The notes under the pieces are model-generated. The model was not told the DNA's origin. It searched no databases and worked only from the letters and a program-made list of their open reading frames with translations. This document shows, piece after piece, positions 31,387 through 38,897 of a stretch of DNA of 64,000 nucleotides. The position numbers and the translations under genes are program-made. The stretch is taken from IMG/VR virus record IMGVR_UViG_3300025581_000001, positions 1-64,000 of that record; one strand, given 5' to 3'. Source of the stretch: a virus. Positions within the stretch are counted from its first letter, which is position 1. Every line of letters starts with the position of its first letter.

Positions 31387-32293
31387 CCGAGTGTTTGCTG
31401 ACATTCAGCCTGATAGCTGGTGCAGACAATCGCATCCCGAGAAGCAACCGGACGAGGAGTGGGAGAGCAACACAATTCTTCCATCGAATTACTCAGAACC
31501 AAAGTACCGGATAGGAGTACAAGCCTACGATATCGCAGGTAGACCATGTTCTGGCGTACCAGTGTTCCGAAAGAAGGTAGAGATGGCTACTAAGAACAAC
31601 GAGTACAGCTACGTGCGCTTGAGCGGCCAGAAGGAGTGGGTGTTGCGCTGGCAGGTGACCAAGTTGGTCACTGACAAGCTGAGGCGGTACGTGGTAGCGA
31701 TGAAGGCGGACGGGACATGGGGCTGTGCCTGCCCAGCGTGGACGATGGCCAGCAAGCAGTTCAAGTTCGCGACTAACGGAGTGCGTCCCGATTGCAAGCA
31801 CATTAAGATGATTCAAGGGTCGGAGTCACAGTCGTACATCAACGACAGGATAACAGCAGTGTGGAAGCTGAAGGGTCAGATGTTCGGCAGTTCGAGTTCA
31901 ATTGCCAGTCGGTGGGCAGCCGACCCGAACGAAATGAAGGCGGAACTGAATCAGGCTATCGGCAAGGGCTTTTCACCAGGGAGTAAGACGATTCATAATT
32001 CATTTTTCAATCAAGAAAAACTGCAAAGGGCGCAGCAAGAGGTGAAAGCGGAGCAGCAGCGAGAGTACGGAACCTGCCCCGATTGCGGTAAGCGATTTCC
32101 GAAGCATTTACTGCTGGAAACATTGAGTGCTGGGCGTTGCTTCTCCTGCTATGACATGGAGATGCGGCGCATCAACGAAATGAATGCTCTGGCCGATAAG
32201 GTGAAGGCGCAGCAGCGGACGGAGCAGGCCGAACTCGACTCGATGATCGTGCAGACGAAGAAGCGGGTCGTTCACATACGAAAGAGAGGGTAA
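31379..32293 (+). CDS. SWIM zinc-finger protein 2 with C-terminal zinc ribbon
   Basis: 304 residues from ATG 31379. WGCACPAW (C116-x-C118) and PDCKHIKMI (C139-x-H141) form the SWIM finger; the C-terminus adds CPDCGKRF and CFSC, a zinc ribbon. An in-frame ATG 31583 behind GAAGG would start MATKNNEYSYVRLSG, closely aligned with the start of SWIM protein 1 (MATYKY...), so the first 68 residues may be a fused separate segment. A coiled coil precedes and follows the ribbon. Confidence 0.7.
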   Translation: MADRVFADIQPDSWCRQSHPEKQPDEEWESNTILPSNYSEPKYRIGVQAYDIAGRPCSGVPVFRKKVEMATKNNEYSYVRLSGQKEWVLRWQVTKLVTDKLRRYVVAMKADGTWGCACPAWTMASKQFKFATNGVRPDCKHIKMIQGSESQSYINDRITAVWKLKGQMFGSSSSIASRWAADPNEMKAELNQAIGKGFSPGSKTIHNSFFNQEKLQRAQQEVKAEQQREYGTCPDCGKRFPKHLLLETLSAGRCFSCYDMEMRRINEMNALADKVKAQQRTEQAELDSMIVQTKKRVVHIRKRG

Positions 32294-32297
32294 CTAT

Positions 32298-32738
32298 ACG
32301 TCACATGTAGCCAGTATCGAATTGGAGATCAAGGACTTGGACGCGCTGGAGGAAGCCTGCGAGACGCTGGGCTTGCAGTTGGTGCGCGGCCAGAAGACGT
32401 ACAAATGGTGGGGCCACAGCGTTGGCGACTACCCTTTACCACATGGCTTCAAAGCCAGCGACTTGGGCAATAGTGAGCATGCCATCCGCATACCCGGCGA
32501 CAAGAACGCCTACGAGATTGGCGTGGTGCCTCGGCGCGACGGCAAGCCGGGCTATACCCTACTGTGGGACTTCTACGCCGGGGGCTACGGCATGGAAGCG
32601 AAGGTCGGCAAGGACGCGTGCAAGCTGAAGCAGGCGTACAGCGCAGCCGTTGCCACCCGCCACTACCGCAAGCTGGGCTACCGCGTTAGCGTCGAGAAGA
32701 AGGAAGGAGAAAGGCTGGTGGTCAAATGCCGCAAGTAA
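32298..32738 (+). CDS. DUF1257 (Ycf35-like) protein, apparent ACG start
   Basis: 146 residues if started at ACG 32298. The frame reads (M/T)SHVASIELEIKDLDALEEA, matching the MSHFxxIxxxIKDxxxLxxA start of DUF1257. GAGAGGG (32284-32290) ends 7 bases before the ACG, an ideal spacing, and no ATG, GTG or TTG lies before TTG 32322, which would remove the conserved SH. YEIGVVPR...YTLLWDFYAGGYG fits the central strands. The true start could also be a sequencing or mutational change of ATG. Role unknown; ycf35 accompanies ycf46-type genes in other genomes from memory. Confidence 0.65.
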   Translation, partial: TSHVASIELEIKDLDALEEACETLGLQLVRGQKTYKWWGHSVGDYPLPHGFKASDLGNSEHAIRIPGDKNAYEIGVVPRRDGKPGYTLLWDFYAGGYGMEAKVGKDACKLKQAYSAAVATRHYRKLGYRVSVEKKEGERLVVKCRK

Positions 32739-32908
32739 ATCAAATCACAACGACGGAATTGTGGAAGCGTCAGTTGTTATGTATTGCTGATGACCATCGC
32801 AAGAAGTGCGACGGGGCAACCTGCAATATTATGCTGTCGACGCTGTTGTTTGTGGGTCTGGCTGCTGGTTTGCAGTTTACCGATGAAGAAAGATTGAGGT
32901 TTTCGTAA
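32726..32908 (+). CDS. 60-residue protein
   Basis: ATG 32726 inside the end of the DUF1257 gene; GGTGG is the nearest ribosome-binding signal. Contains CIADDHRKKCDGATC (four residues that could bind metal) and a hydrophobic stretch (IMLSTLLFVGLAAGL). Linked by TAATGG to DUF2997. Confidence 0.55.
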   Translation: MPQVNQITTTELWKRQLLCIADDHRKKCDGATCNIMLSTLLFVGLAAGLQFTDEERLRFS

Positions 32909-33099
32909 TGGCACAAGAAATCACCATCGACATTCCATTGCACGGCGAGATCAGCGTGAGCGTCGCCGGAGTCAAGGGCAAATCTTGCAAGGACGTTACC
33001 AAGGCGCTGGAAGCTGCGCTGGGCACCACAACCAAGGACGAATTGACGAGGGAGGCATATGAACAGCCCGAGCGAGTTCTCAATAGCAATCGACGTTGA
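32908..33099 (+). CDS. DUF2997 protein
   Basis: 63 residues. EITIDIPLHGEISVSVAGVK, then GKSCKDVTKALEAALG matches DUF2997 (short strands, G-V-K-G-x-x-C-x-D-x-T-K-x-L-E). From memory, DUF2997 and DUF1257 genes are commonly neighbours, and here they are separated by one small gene. Function of the family is unknown. Confidence 0.7.
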   Translation: MAQEITIDIPLHGEISVSVAGVKGKSCKDVTKALEAALGTTTKDELTREAYEQPERVLNSNRR

Positions 33100-33313
33100 T
33101 GGTGTTGCGTCGATGATCTACTCGGATGAGCACGCTGAGTTCCTGCGCACGGGTACGACGACCGTGCGCCGCGCTTCTCACGTTGAGCCTGCGCCGCAGG
33201 GTGGCTGGACGGCGGATATGTCGCCAGTCGGAGGTCCACTACTTGGGCCGTTCGATTTGCGGCAGCAAGCGCTCGACGCCGAAGTCGAGTACCTCAAACA
33301 ACTGTTGTTCTAA
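33059..33313 (+). CDS. 84-residue protein
   Basis: ATG 33059 behind GAGGGAGG, overlapping DUF2997 by 41 bp. Starts SEFSIAIDVDGVASMIYSDE, two strands; ends in a helix (LRQQALDAEVEYLKQLLF). No family recognised. Confidence 0.6.
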   Translation: MNSPSEFSIAIDVDGVASMIYSDEHAEFLRTGTTTVRRASHVEPAPQGGWTADMSPVGGPLLGPFDLRQQALDAEVEYLKQLLF

Positions 33314-33331
33314 CCGATGAAGGAGAGCAAG

Positions 33332-33658
33332 ATGGCGAAAAAGAAAAGCAGGCTAATCTCCAAGGTGACAGGCGAGGAGATATCAGTCAAATCGGTAACC
33401 GCAAATCTCGCTTCCAGTGGTTTGTTCGATAAGCGAGTGATGAATGCACAGATTGCAAACAACAAGCATCTTCGCAGTATCGTTCCTACGGCGACGATGC
33501 TGAATGTGGATACAGAGGAGCAAAGCTTTTTGCTTAAATGCGAGCTTGGTTCCTACATTATTGAACTCATCAGCCAGTATCACGAAAAGGCGAAGATGAC
33601 CGGCCCAGCAGTAGCGAAATGCTTGTTGGATTGCATTATCACCGTGTTGGAGAAGTAA
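33332..33658 (+). CDS. 108-residue helical protein
   Basis: ATG 33332 behind AAGGAG. Basic N-terminus (AKKKSRLISKVTG), then mixed sequence and a C-terminal helix rich in hydrophobics (VAKCLLDCIITVLEK). No motif recognised. Confidence 0.65.
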   Translation: MAKKKSRLISKVTGEEISVKSVTANLASSGLFDKRVMNAQIANNKHLRSIVPTATMLNVDTEEQSFLLKCELGSYIIELISQYHEKAKMTGPAVAKCLLDCIITVLEK

Positions 33659-33680
33659 TCACGCATTGAAGGAGATCAAG

Positions 33681-34619
33681 ATGGCAAGCGCAAAAGAAAA
33701 CGTGGTAACCATGCCGACCAAGGCCAGCAACATCTTCGAGGAAGCGGTCGCGATGGTTGTTGACCTGGGCAAGCTGGGCCGCACCCGCAAGCTGAAGGGC
33801 GGGGCCTACGAGGTCGAGGGCACCGACAAGGAGCGCACCCAGGCCAGCAAGAAGCTGCTGCAGTGCGACGAGTTCGAGGACATCGTGCGCTTCGACAACC
33901 GCACCCGCTTCAAGATGGCAACCTTGAGCGTCAGCGCCAGCGAGTTCCGCGAGGGCGTATGGATGGTCAAGCTGTGCAATTACAACAAGGTCGTTAAGAT
34001 GCTCAAGGAGCGCCGCGCCGAGCGGTTGGAGCTGGTGGACGCACTGATGAAGAAGTACAAGCAGGCGCAGCAGGACGACGCGGAAGCGCTGGGGCCGAAC
34101 TTCAATCCCGCCGACTACCCGTCGGAGGACGAGGCCCGTGCCCGCTTCCGCATGGACTGGTACAGCATCCAGTTTTCGACGCCCAGTTCGGTGAAGAGCA
34201 TCTCGCGGCAGGCGTGGGAGGAGGAGAGCAACAGCATGAAGGAGATGGTGCGCGACATGACCACCGACTTCCAGAAGACGCTGTGCGTCGAGATGCAGGC
34301 GGTGGTTGACCACATGCTGGAGTGCGTGCAGGGCAACCTGAACGGCAAGAAGCGGAAGTTCAACTCCGACTTGGTGGACAAGGCGGTCGAGTTCTTCGAC
34401 AACCTGCCTGGCCGGAACATCACCAACGTCGCCGAGCTGGATAAGCTGGCCAAGCAAGCCGCGAGCATCCTGGTGGGCGTGGAGTCGCAGGACATCCGTG
34501 ACCGCAGTGCGGTGCGCAAGGAAGTGGCGGCGGGCTTTACCGAGATCAAGGCGACGCTGGAGACGCTGGTGGTCGACAAGCCGAGGCGGGCCGTGGCCAT
34601 CAGGAAGAAGGAGGCATGA
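33681..34619 (+). CDS. Helical phage protein of unknown function
   Basis: 312 residues from ATG 33681 behind AAGGAG. Several long helices and coiled-coil stretches (VVKMLKERRAERLELVDALM). Around residue 145 it reads YPSEDEARARFRMDWYSIQF, a phrase recalling DUF3150-type phage proteins, but I am not sure. C-terminal RRAVAIRKKEA resembles the end of the 19470 gene product. Strong GC-rich codon use. A large antisense frame here (33639-34946) is a shadow. Confidence 0.65.
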   Translation: MASAKENVVTMPTKASNIFEEAVAMVVDLGKLGRTRKLKGGAYEVEGTDKERTQASKKLLQCDEFEDIVRFDNRTRFKMATLSVSASEFREGVWMVKLCNYNKVVKMLKERRAERLELVDALMKKYKQAQQDDAEALGPNFNPADYPSEDEARARFRMDWYSIQFSTPSSVKSISRQAWEEESNSMKEMVRDMTTDFQKTLCVEMQAVVDHMLECVQGNLNGKKRKFNSDLVDKAVEFFDNLPGRNITNVAELDKLAKQAASILVGVESQDIRDRSAVRKEVAAGFTEIKATLETLVVDKPRRAVAIRKKEA

Positions 34620-34795
34620 TGACACTTTTAGATAGGTGTTGGATTGGGATACTTCTTTTGTTGTTACTAGAGCCAAGAATAAAAGACATGAGCTGGTTTG
34701 ATGCTGTAGTTTTTTTCTTGGCCATGTTGTTTTGCTTGTGGTCAACTTGGGAAAGTAGAAAAAAGGAGTATAGCGATGGCAAGGAAAAGCGTTAA
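34619..34795 (+). CDS. 58-residue membrane protein
   Basis: ATG 34619 (one base into the previous stop) to TAA 34795. Two hydrophobic segments (WIGILLLLLLE; FDAVVFFLAMLFCLWSTW) and a basic end. Very AT-rich compared with both neighbours, which suggests a different origin. Possibly holin-like, with no lysis genes nearby to support it. Confidence 0.55.
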   Translation: MTLLDRCWIGILLLLLLEPRIKDMSWFDAVVFFLAMLFCLWSTWESRKKEYSDGKEKR

Positions 34796-34940
34796 TCCGA
34801 ACGACCGTAAGAAGTCGCAGTGCGTAGAGGCAAAACAAATGCGTCGTGCGGTCATTGAGATCCCCGAGCGTCGCGAGCATCGGCAGGTGCTGCGCGAGCA
34901 GACTGGCATCGAGTCGCGCAAGCCGAGAAAGGAATCGTAA
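34776..34940 (+). CDS. 54-residue basic protein
   Basis: ATG 34776 behind AAAAGGAG, overlapping the membrane protein by 20 bp. Arg/Lys-rich throughout (RRAVIEIPERREHRQVLREQ), as in small nucleic-acid-binding proteins. No fold recognised. Confidence 0.6.
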   Translation: MARKSVNPNDRKKSQCVEAKQMRRAVIEIPERREHRQVLREQTGIESRKPRKES

Positions 34941-35260
34941 TGCCAAAACTGAAAGAAAGTAAGTTCAAGTTGAACCTCAAACGGAAGTTGCCAAAACGGT
35001 GTCCGTCGAAGTGCCCATTCTGCGGTATGCAATGCTTGGGTGCGATGGCTCACATTGGAACCGTAGAGCACCAGTGCAACGAACACTTCTGGATTGTTGG
35101 CTCGCTCAAGGCCTTGTTCGTTCGGAATGTCTACCGGGCGATTCTGGAGCTTGCGCATCAGGTTGATGATATAACGAAGAACGACCAACTCGTTGCGGAA
35201 AAGACAGGCTTCGAGTCCGGCTACGAAGCAGGCTTCAAAGATGGAAGGAGAGTGAGATGA
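34940..35260 (+). CDS. Zinc-finger protein
   Basis: 106 residues (TAATG junction). CPSKCPFCGMQC with later HIGTVEHQCNEH provides several zinc ligands near the N-terminus; a helix (LFVRNVYRAILELAHQVDDI) follows, then an ESGYEAGFKDG tail like those in small phage proteins. Role unknown. Confidence 0.6.
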   Translation: MPKLKESKFKLNLKRKLPKRCPSKCPFCGMQCLGAMAHIGTVEHQCNEHFWIVGSLKALFVRNVYRAILELAHQVDDITKNDQLVAEKTGFESGYEAGFKDGRRVR

Positions 35261-35550
35261 GAGGTTTCGAAGCGGTGCGCTTGCAGGTGCAGGAGTATCA
35301 GCAGGCGCACTCTAAGCCCCCGGATGCGAGGGATGCTCGCAAGCTGGCGAAGCAGTTCACCAGTAACTTGCGGGGTCGCTCTGACGAGAACTACTGGTTC
35401 GTGTGGGCCGCTTGTGCGCTGCTAAACCATGAGCCGTTCTGCCGCTATTGGAGACGGCCCAAGGCGACGGCGGAAGACCAGCGCAAGCGCATGGCAGCGC
35501 GGGCTAAGGCGGTGGTGTCTGCAATGGAGGCCAAACGTGGGCTACCATAG
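35257..35550 (+). CDS. 97-residue protein
   Basis: ATGA overlap. Helical and basic; DARDARKLAKQFTSNL and AACALLNHEPFCRYW are the clearest segments. The C-terminal helix (RKRMAARAKAVVSAMEAKRG) is strongly basic. No family recognised. Confidence 0.6.
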   Translation: MRGFEAVRLQVQEYQQAHSKPPDARDARKLAKQFTSNLRGRSDENYWFVWAACALLNHEPFCRYWRRPKATAEDQRKRMAARAKAVVSAMEAKRGLP

Positions 35551-35794
35551 CGCCATAAAACGGCAACTGTTGCGTCCACGTTGCGCCGTGGCGCATCGAA
35601 CCATGCGGTATGGCAGTGGTAGGCTGGCATTCCGCCGGGGCGACGCCGTGGCGATTGTGACCCCCGACTTGGGGCCGTTCTACGTGTTCAAGGCGGGCGC
35701 GACGGCGGATGACTTCGAGCACGGCAAAGGGTTGCTCTACACTTACGATTCTCAACAAGAGTTAAGACGGTACGTGGTGGAGGAGGAAGCATGA
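35537..35794 (+). CDS. 85-residue protein (GTG start)
   Basis: GTG 35537 behind GGAGG (35526-35530), overlapping the previous gene by 14 bp. Beta-rich: AVAIVTPDLGPFYVFKAG, then a turn and RRYVVEEEA. The N-terminus is basic. No match known. Confidence 0.6.
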   Translation: MGYHSAIKRQLLRPRCAVAHRTMRYGSGRLAFRRGDAVAIVTPDLGPFYVFKAGATADDFEHGKGLLYTYDSQQELRRYVVEEEA

Positions 35795-35988
35795 AGAGTT
35801 TAGTAGGGAAAGTATGTGTCGATGACCAGATGGTCGATGTAAATGCACCGATTGAAGTCGAGGTCGCGATTAGTGTAAACGGTAAAACGCTGTGGGTAAA
35901 CGTCGACGGTATTTGTCGCTTGCGATGCTGCCAGATGAAGCCGAAGGTAATTCGGTTTGACGACAGACGAAAGAGAGGCAAGCTGTGA
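35791..35988 (+). CDS. 65-residue protein
   Basis: ATGA overlap behind GGAGGAGG. Beta-strand pattern (IEVEVAISVNGKTLWVNV) with three cysteines in CRLRCC. No family recognised. Confidence 0.6.
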   Translation: MKSLVGKVCVDDQMVDVNAPIEVEVAISVNGKTLWVNVDGICRLRCCQMKPKVIRFDDRRKRGKL

Positions 35989-36854
35989 AGCTGAAACACA
36001 CGAGTACGACTTTCCGGCACTCGCGCAAGCCGGTGCCGCAAGAAGACCCGACGGTGCAGAGTCCCGACCGTCGCAAGCTGAAGGGCATCTACCGCAGCAT
36101 CACCAGCGCGACCGACGAGGTGCGCGCCGAGGGGTTGGCCAAGGCGCTGCACTGGTACGACGGCGCGTGGGCGTGGTTGCAGCAGGACAAGAAGAAAAAG
36201 CCGCTGCTGACGATGGAGTCTCTTAAGCTGGTCAACGACGCCAACAAGCACCGCCAGCACGCGCATGAGCATTACGACGACTTGGGCATCCGCGAGCAGT
36301 CATTGCGCCATGCCATCGCCTGCTACGAGTTAGCAGTTCGCAAGCCACTGCCTACCAAGAAGGTGGCCGACCTGTACGACATGCTGGACAAGCGCAAGGT
36401 GCGGTTAGACAAGCGCGAGGAGAGGCTGTCGCACATCTACAAGAAGGTGCTCGATGAGCTGTTCGACGCGTTCAAGCCCAAGAACGGGCGCGGCGAGGCG
36501 ATAAAGTACCGGGTTTGTGATGATCCGAGGGGTGATGGTAATCCCGAGAGACGACCACGGTGGACAACGCAGGCCATTCGCATAATGAACTACACGCATG
36601 AGCACGCTAAGTGGATGACCCGCACGGTGCGCAGCGAGGGCTGGCTCGGCGTGCTGAACGAGGAGGTGCAGTGGCTGGCCCACTTGTCGCTGGCCAAGTG
36701 GGACATGGATAAGGGGAAGCTGAAGGTGGTCAACCCCGACTTGGGCAACGCCATCAAGAAGCTGATGGAGAACGTGCGCCGGTACGCCGTCGCCAACCCG
36801 AAGTTCGCGCTGCGGCTGGTCAAGGGGCGGCGCAGAAAGAAGGTGGTTGTATGA
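35985..36854 (+). CDS. Basic helical protein (GTG start)
   Basis: 289 residues from GTG 35985 (GTGA overlap; AGAGAGG upstream). Long charged helices dominate: GLAKALHWYDGAWAWLQQDK, VRLDKREERLSHIYKKVLDE. The C-terminus is very basic (VKGRRRKKVVV). No enzyme motif. Probably nucleic-acid associated, by charge only. Confidence 0.6.
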   Translation: MKLKHTSTTFRHSRKPVPQEDPTVQSPDRRKLKGIYRSITSATDEVRAEGLAKALHWYDGAWAWLQQDKKKKPLLTMESLKLVNDANKHRQHAHEHYDDLGIREQSLRHAIACYELAVRKPLPTKKVADLYDMLDKRKVRLDKREERLSHIYKKVLDELFDAFKPKNGRGEAIKYRVCDDPRGDGNPERRPRWTTQAIRIMNYTHEHAKWMTRTVRSEGWLGVLNEEVQWLAHLSLAKWDMDKGKLKVVNPDLGNAIKKLMENVRRYAVANPKFALRLVKGRRRKKVVV

Positions 36855-37165
36855 GTGAAAGCGTGAAGCAAAATGATGTGGGTACGAAAAATCATCTGGA
36901 TGCTTTGCATGCGTGGATGGAGTTGCAGGATACCGAGGCCTTCATGGTACTGGGAGCGGCACGGCAGATCGATGGGTTTAACGTCGAGCATGTGAAGTCG
37001 CTGAGCAAGCAATTGCTACAGACTCCAGAAGAAGGGAAATTTACCACAGTGGAGGTTGCGCTTGCATTTCAGTATGCGTTATCTTTTCTGTGCAATCAGA
37101 TGATCAGGAAGACGGATTATCTGCTCGAATTGCTACACCAGAAGGGTGGAAAGGTGGACGCATGA
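36851..37165 (+). CDS. 104-residue helical protein
   Basis: ATGA overlap with the previous gene. Helical (LDALHAWMELQDTEAFMVLG, VEVALAFQYALSFLCNQMIR). No motif recognised. Confidence 0.6.
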   Translation: MSESVKQNDVGTKNHLDALHAWMELQDTEAFMVLGAARQIDGFNVEHVKSLSKQLLQTPEEGKFTTVEVALAFQYALSFLCNQMIRKTDYLLELLHQKGGKVDA

Positions 37166-37245
37166 TGTGCGTAATTGCTGTGCTTAGTGCAATTGCTGCT
37201 GCTGCGATTGTGTATTTTCTAAGAAATGAAGGGGGTGATTTCTGA
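37162..37245 (+). CDS. 27-residue membrane peptide
   Basis: MMCVIAVLSAIAAAAIVYFL then RNEGGDF. A single membrane segment with a charged C-terminus. It overlaps its neighbours at both ends by 1-4 bp, consistent with translation in the chain. Confidence 0.45.
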   Translation: MMCVIAVLSAIAAAAIVYFLRNEGGDF

Positions 37246-37493
37246 TGTGGCTGACCATCGTGCTCCTGCTGCTGTTCTGCTGGTTGGTATACCGCAGGCA
37301 GCGGCGCATCGAGCGGCGACGGGCGAAGCAGTGGCAGCAAGAAGATGACTGGCTGAAGTTGTCGCAACCTGACCGTGAGGCGCTGGCTCGCATTGAGAAG
37401 CGGCTCGACGAGTTGCTCAGGCAGCAGGAAGAGGACTGGGTGAAGCTGTCGGCAGCCGCTGCGATGGACAAGAAAACAGATGCACCTAACTGA
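37245..37493 (+). CDS. Membrane-anchored coiled-coil protein
   Basis: 82 residues. N-terminal membrane helix (MWLTIVLLLLFCWLVY), then a basic patch and a charged coiled coil (ALARIEKRLDELLRQQEEDW). The topology is like an inner-membrane spanin, but no nested outer partner is visible and no lysis genes adjoin. Two WxKL repeats (DDWLKLS, EDWVKLS) are notable. Confidence 0.6.
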   Translation: MWLTIVLLLLFCWLVYRRQRRIERRRAKQWQQEDDWLKLSQPDREALARIEKRLDELLRQQEEDWVKLSAAAAMDKKTDAPN

Positions 37494-37507
37494 GACTGGA
37501 GCAGAAC

Positions 37508-37675
37508 ATGCAGAACATGACAGAGGTTGAGGCGCTGCGCAAGTACTTAGCATTAACTGGCGATTGGACTATTGCGGTGTCTGATGGCCACCCACAACCG
37601 TGTTCCTGCCCAATTTGTGAAGCAAGCATTATTGTAGTTGGTCTGGGGCATAAAGCGGTAAAAAAGGAGAAGTGA
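37508..37675 (+). CDS. 55-residue protein with cysteine cluster
   Basis: ATG 37508 (GGAG upstream) to TGA 37675. PCSCPICEA gives three closely spaced cysteines. Coupled to the GT9-like gene by a one-base overlap. Confidence 0.55.
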   Translation: MQNMTEVEALRKYLALTGDWTIAVSDGHPQPCSCPICEASIIVVGLGHKAVKKEK

Positions 37676-38637
37676 TGAAAGCACTGGTGGTATCACAAAA
37701 CTTATGCGGGGACTCGCTCTACATTCAGCCTGCGGTCAAGAAGTGGCAGGCCGAACACCCCGACTGGCAGCTCGACCTGCTGACCCACAAGAACTACATT
37801 GCAGTGCTGTATTGCGGCATGGGCATCGACTGGCACTACGTGTTCTTCGATGACTGCGATGCTACCGACGCGTCGCAGTACGACTCGAAGTTTCTGCTGG
37901 GCGCAGGCGACGCGGGCAAGCTTGCGGAGCAGCGCAAGTGCCATATCGCCGAGGCGTATGCCGAGATGATGGGGGTGAAGCTGGACGAGCCGATCATCGA
38001 GACGCCGTTCGGGAAGTTCCGCGCCATCAGGCCGCACTTTGACCCGATTGAGGCTCGCTCAGGAACGAGCTTGGAAGTTTTGACTCGAGCAATGGAACGA
38101 CAGCGATTGCATAACGATTGTGTGCTGTGGTCGCCGTTCAGCGCCAGCTGCACCTCGCAGGAGAAAGACAGGGATGGCAGGCTACTGGGCAAGCCACCGA
38201 ACAAGATGTTGACGACGAAGTCGTGGATGGATGCTATCCGCTACATGCGCTCGCTGGGGCCGTTGCGATTGCTGGGTGGGCTGGACGAGGAGGTGCCTGC
38301 GACGTGGCAACTGACGCTGGAAGAGATGGAGACGCTGGGCCTTCCATTGGCCGAGACCGCTCTGCTGATGCGGCAGTCGCGTCTGGTGGTGACCGTGGAC
38401 AATGGCATGGGCCATCTCGCGGCGTCGCAGGATGCGAATTGCGTCGTGTTTTATCCCATGGTGCTCAGCCTCGGTTTTATATTTCCTTGGGGCTGTCCGT
38501 ATTCGGTGCCAATCCACATGCGTCCGCAGGACATCACCAGCGCGTCGGCGCTGTACTATGTCGAGCGGTCGGTCAAGTGGCTCGACAAGCAGCGGGGCCT
38601 GCGCAGCCGCGCCAGTAGCGGGCAAAGTAGTACTTGA
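37675..38637 (+). CDS. GT9-like glycosyltransferase
   Basis: 320 residues from ATG 37675 behind AAGGAGAAG. N-terminus MKALVVSQNLCGDSLYIQPA has the glycine/Asp loop; the C-domain has SRLVVTVDNGMGHLAASQDA, a good match to the heptosyltransferase I-S-x-D-x-G-xxH-L-A motif, then NCVVFYPM. Length is near normal for GT9. Its last codons carry the -35 element of promoter P2. Confidence 0.7.
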   Translation: MKALVVSQNLCGDSLYIQPAVKKWQAEHPDWQLDLLTHKNYIAVLYCGMGIDWHYVFFDDCDATDASQYDSKFLLGAGDAGKLAEQRKCHIAEAYAEMMGVKLDEPIIETPFGKFRAIRPHFDPIEARSGTSLEVLTRAMERQRLHNDCVLWSPFSASCTSQEKDRDGRLLGKPPNKMLTTKSWMDAIRYMRSLGPLRLLGGLDEEVPATWQLTLEEMETLGLPLAETALLMRQSRLVVTVDNGMGHLAASQDANCVVFYPMVLSLGFIFPWGCPYSVPIHMRPQDITSASALYYVERSVKWLDKQRGLRSRASSGQSST

Positions 38638-38661
38638 CCTTTGAGTCGTTTCATTTATAAT
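38634..38661 (+). promoter_or_regulatory. Sigma70-type promoter P2
   Basis: TTGACC (38634-38639), 16-bp spacer, TATAAT (38656-38661). From TTTATAATAATAG to GACGCCGAAGAAGCG it is nearly identical to P1 at 27891. It drives the genes from 38695 on. Confidence 0.85.
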
Positions 38662-38694
38662 AATAGAGACGCCGAAGAAGCGTTTGGAGGTTGT

Positions 38695-38886
38695 ATGGCG
38701 AAGTCAAAGTTTACCAAATTTGCTGCCAAGGTCGCTGCTGCCGAGCTTGTTGCTAAACGGCAAACTGAAAACAAAAAGTTGAACAAGGTACGTGGCTGCA
38801 AGGACTGCGGTGTGGTGCGTGCCTACGATCAGAAGAAGTGCGGATGTGGTTCTAAGCGCAGTCGCGTGTTCGACGACAACGAGTGA
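38695..38886 (+). CDS. Zinc-ribbon protein, first gene after P2
   Basis: 63 residues from ATG 38695 behind TGGAGG. Basic helix at the N-terminus, then CKDCGVVRAYDQKKCGCG with four cysteines. Probably an early or middle protein contacting nucleic acid. Confidence 0.65.
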   Translation: MAKSKFTKFAAKVAAAELVAKRQTENKKLNKVRGCKDCGVVRAYDQKKCGCGSKRSRVFDDNE

Positions 38887-38897
38887 AGGAGAGAAAC

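Noticed and set aside
33639-34946. 435-codon minus-strand open frame
   Set aside because: It mirrors the 33681 gene and crosses its stop and the next genes. No ribosome binding site or family pattern.
37245-37493. Inner-membrane spanin
   Set aside because: A membrane helix plus coiled coil is present, but no lipoprotein partner is nested or adjacent.
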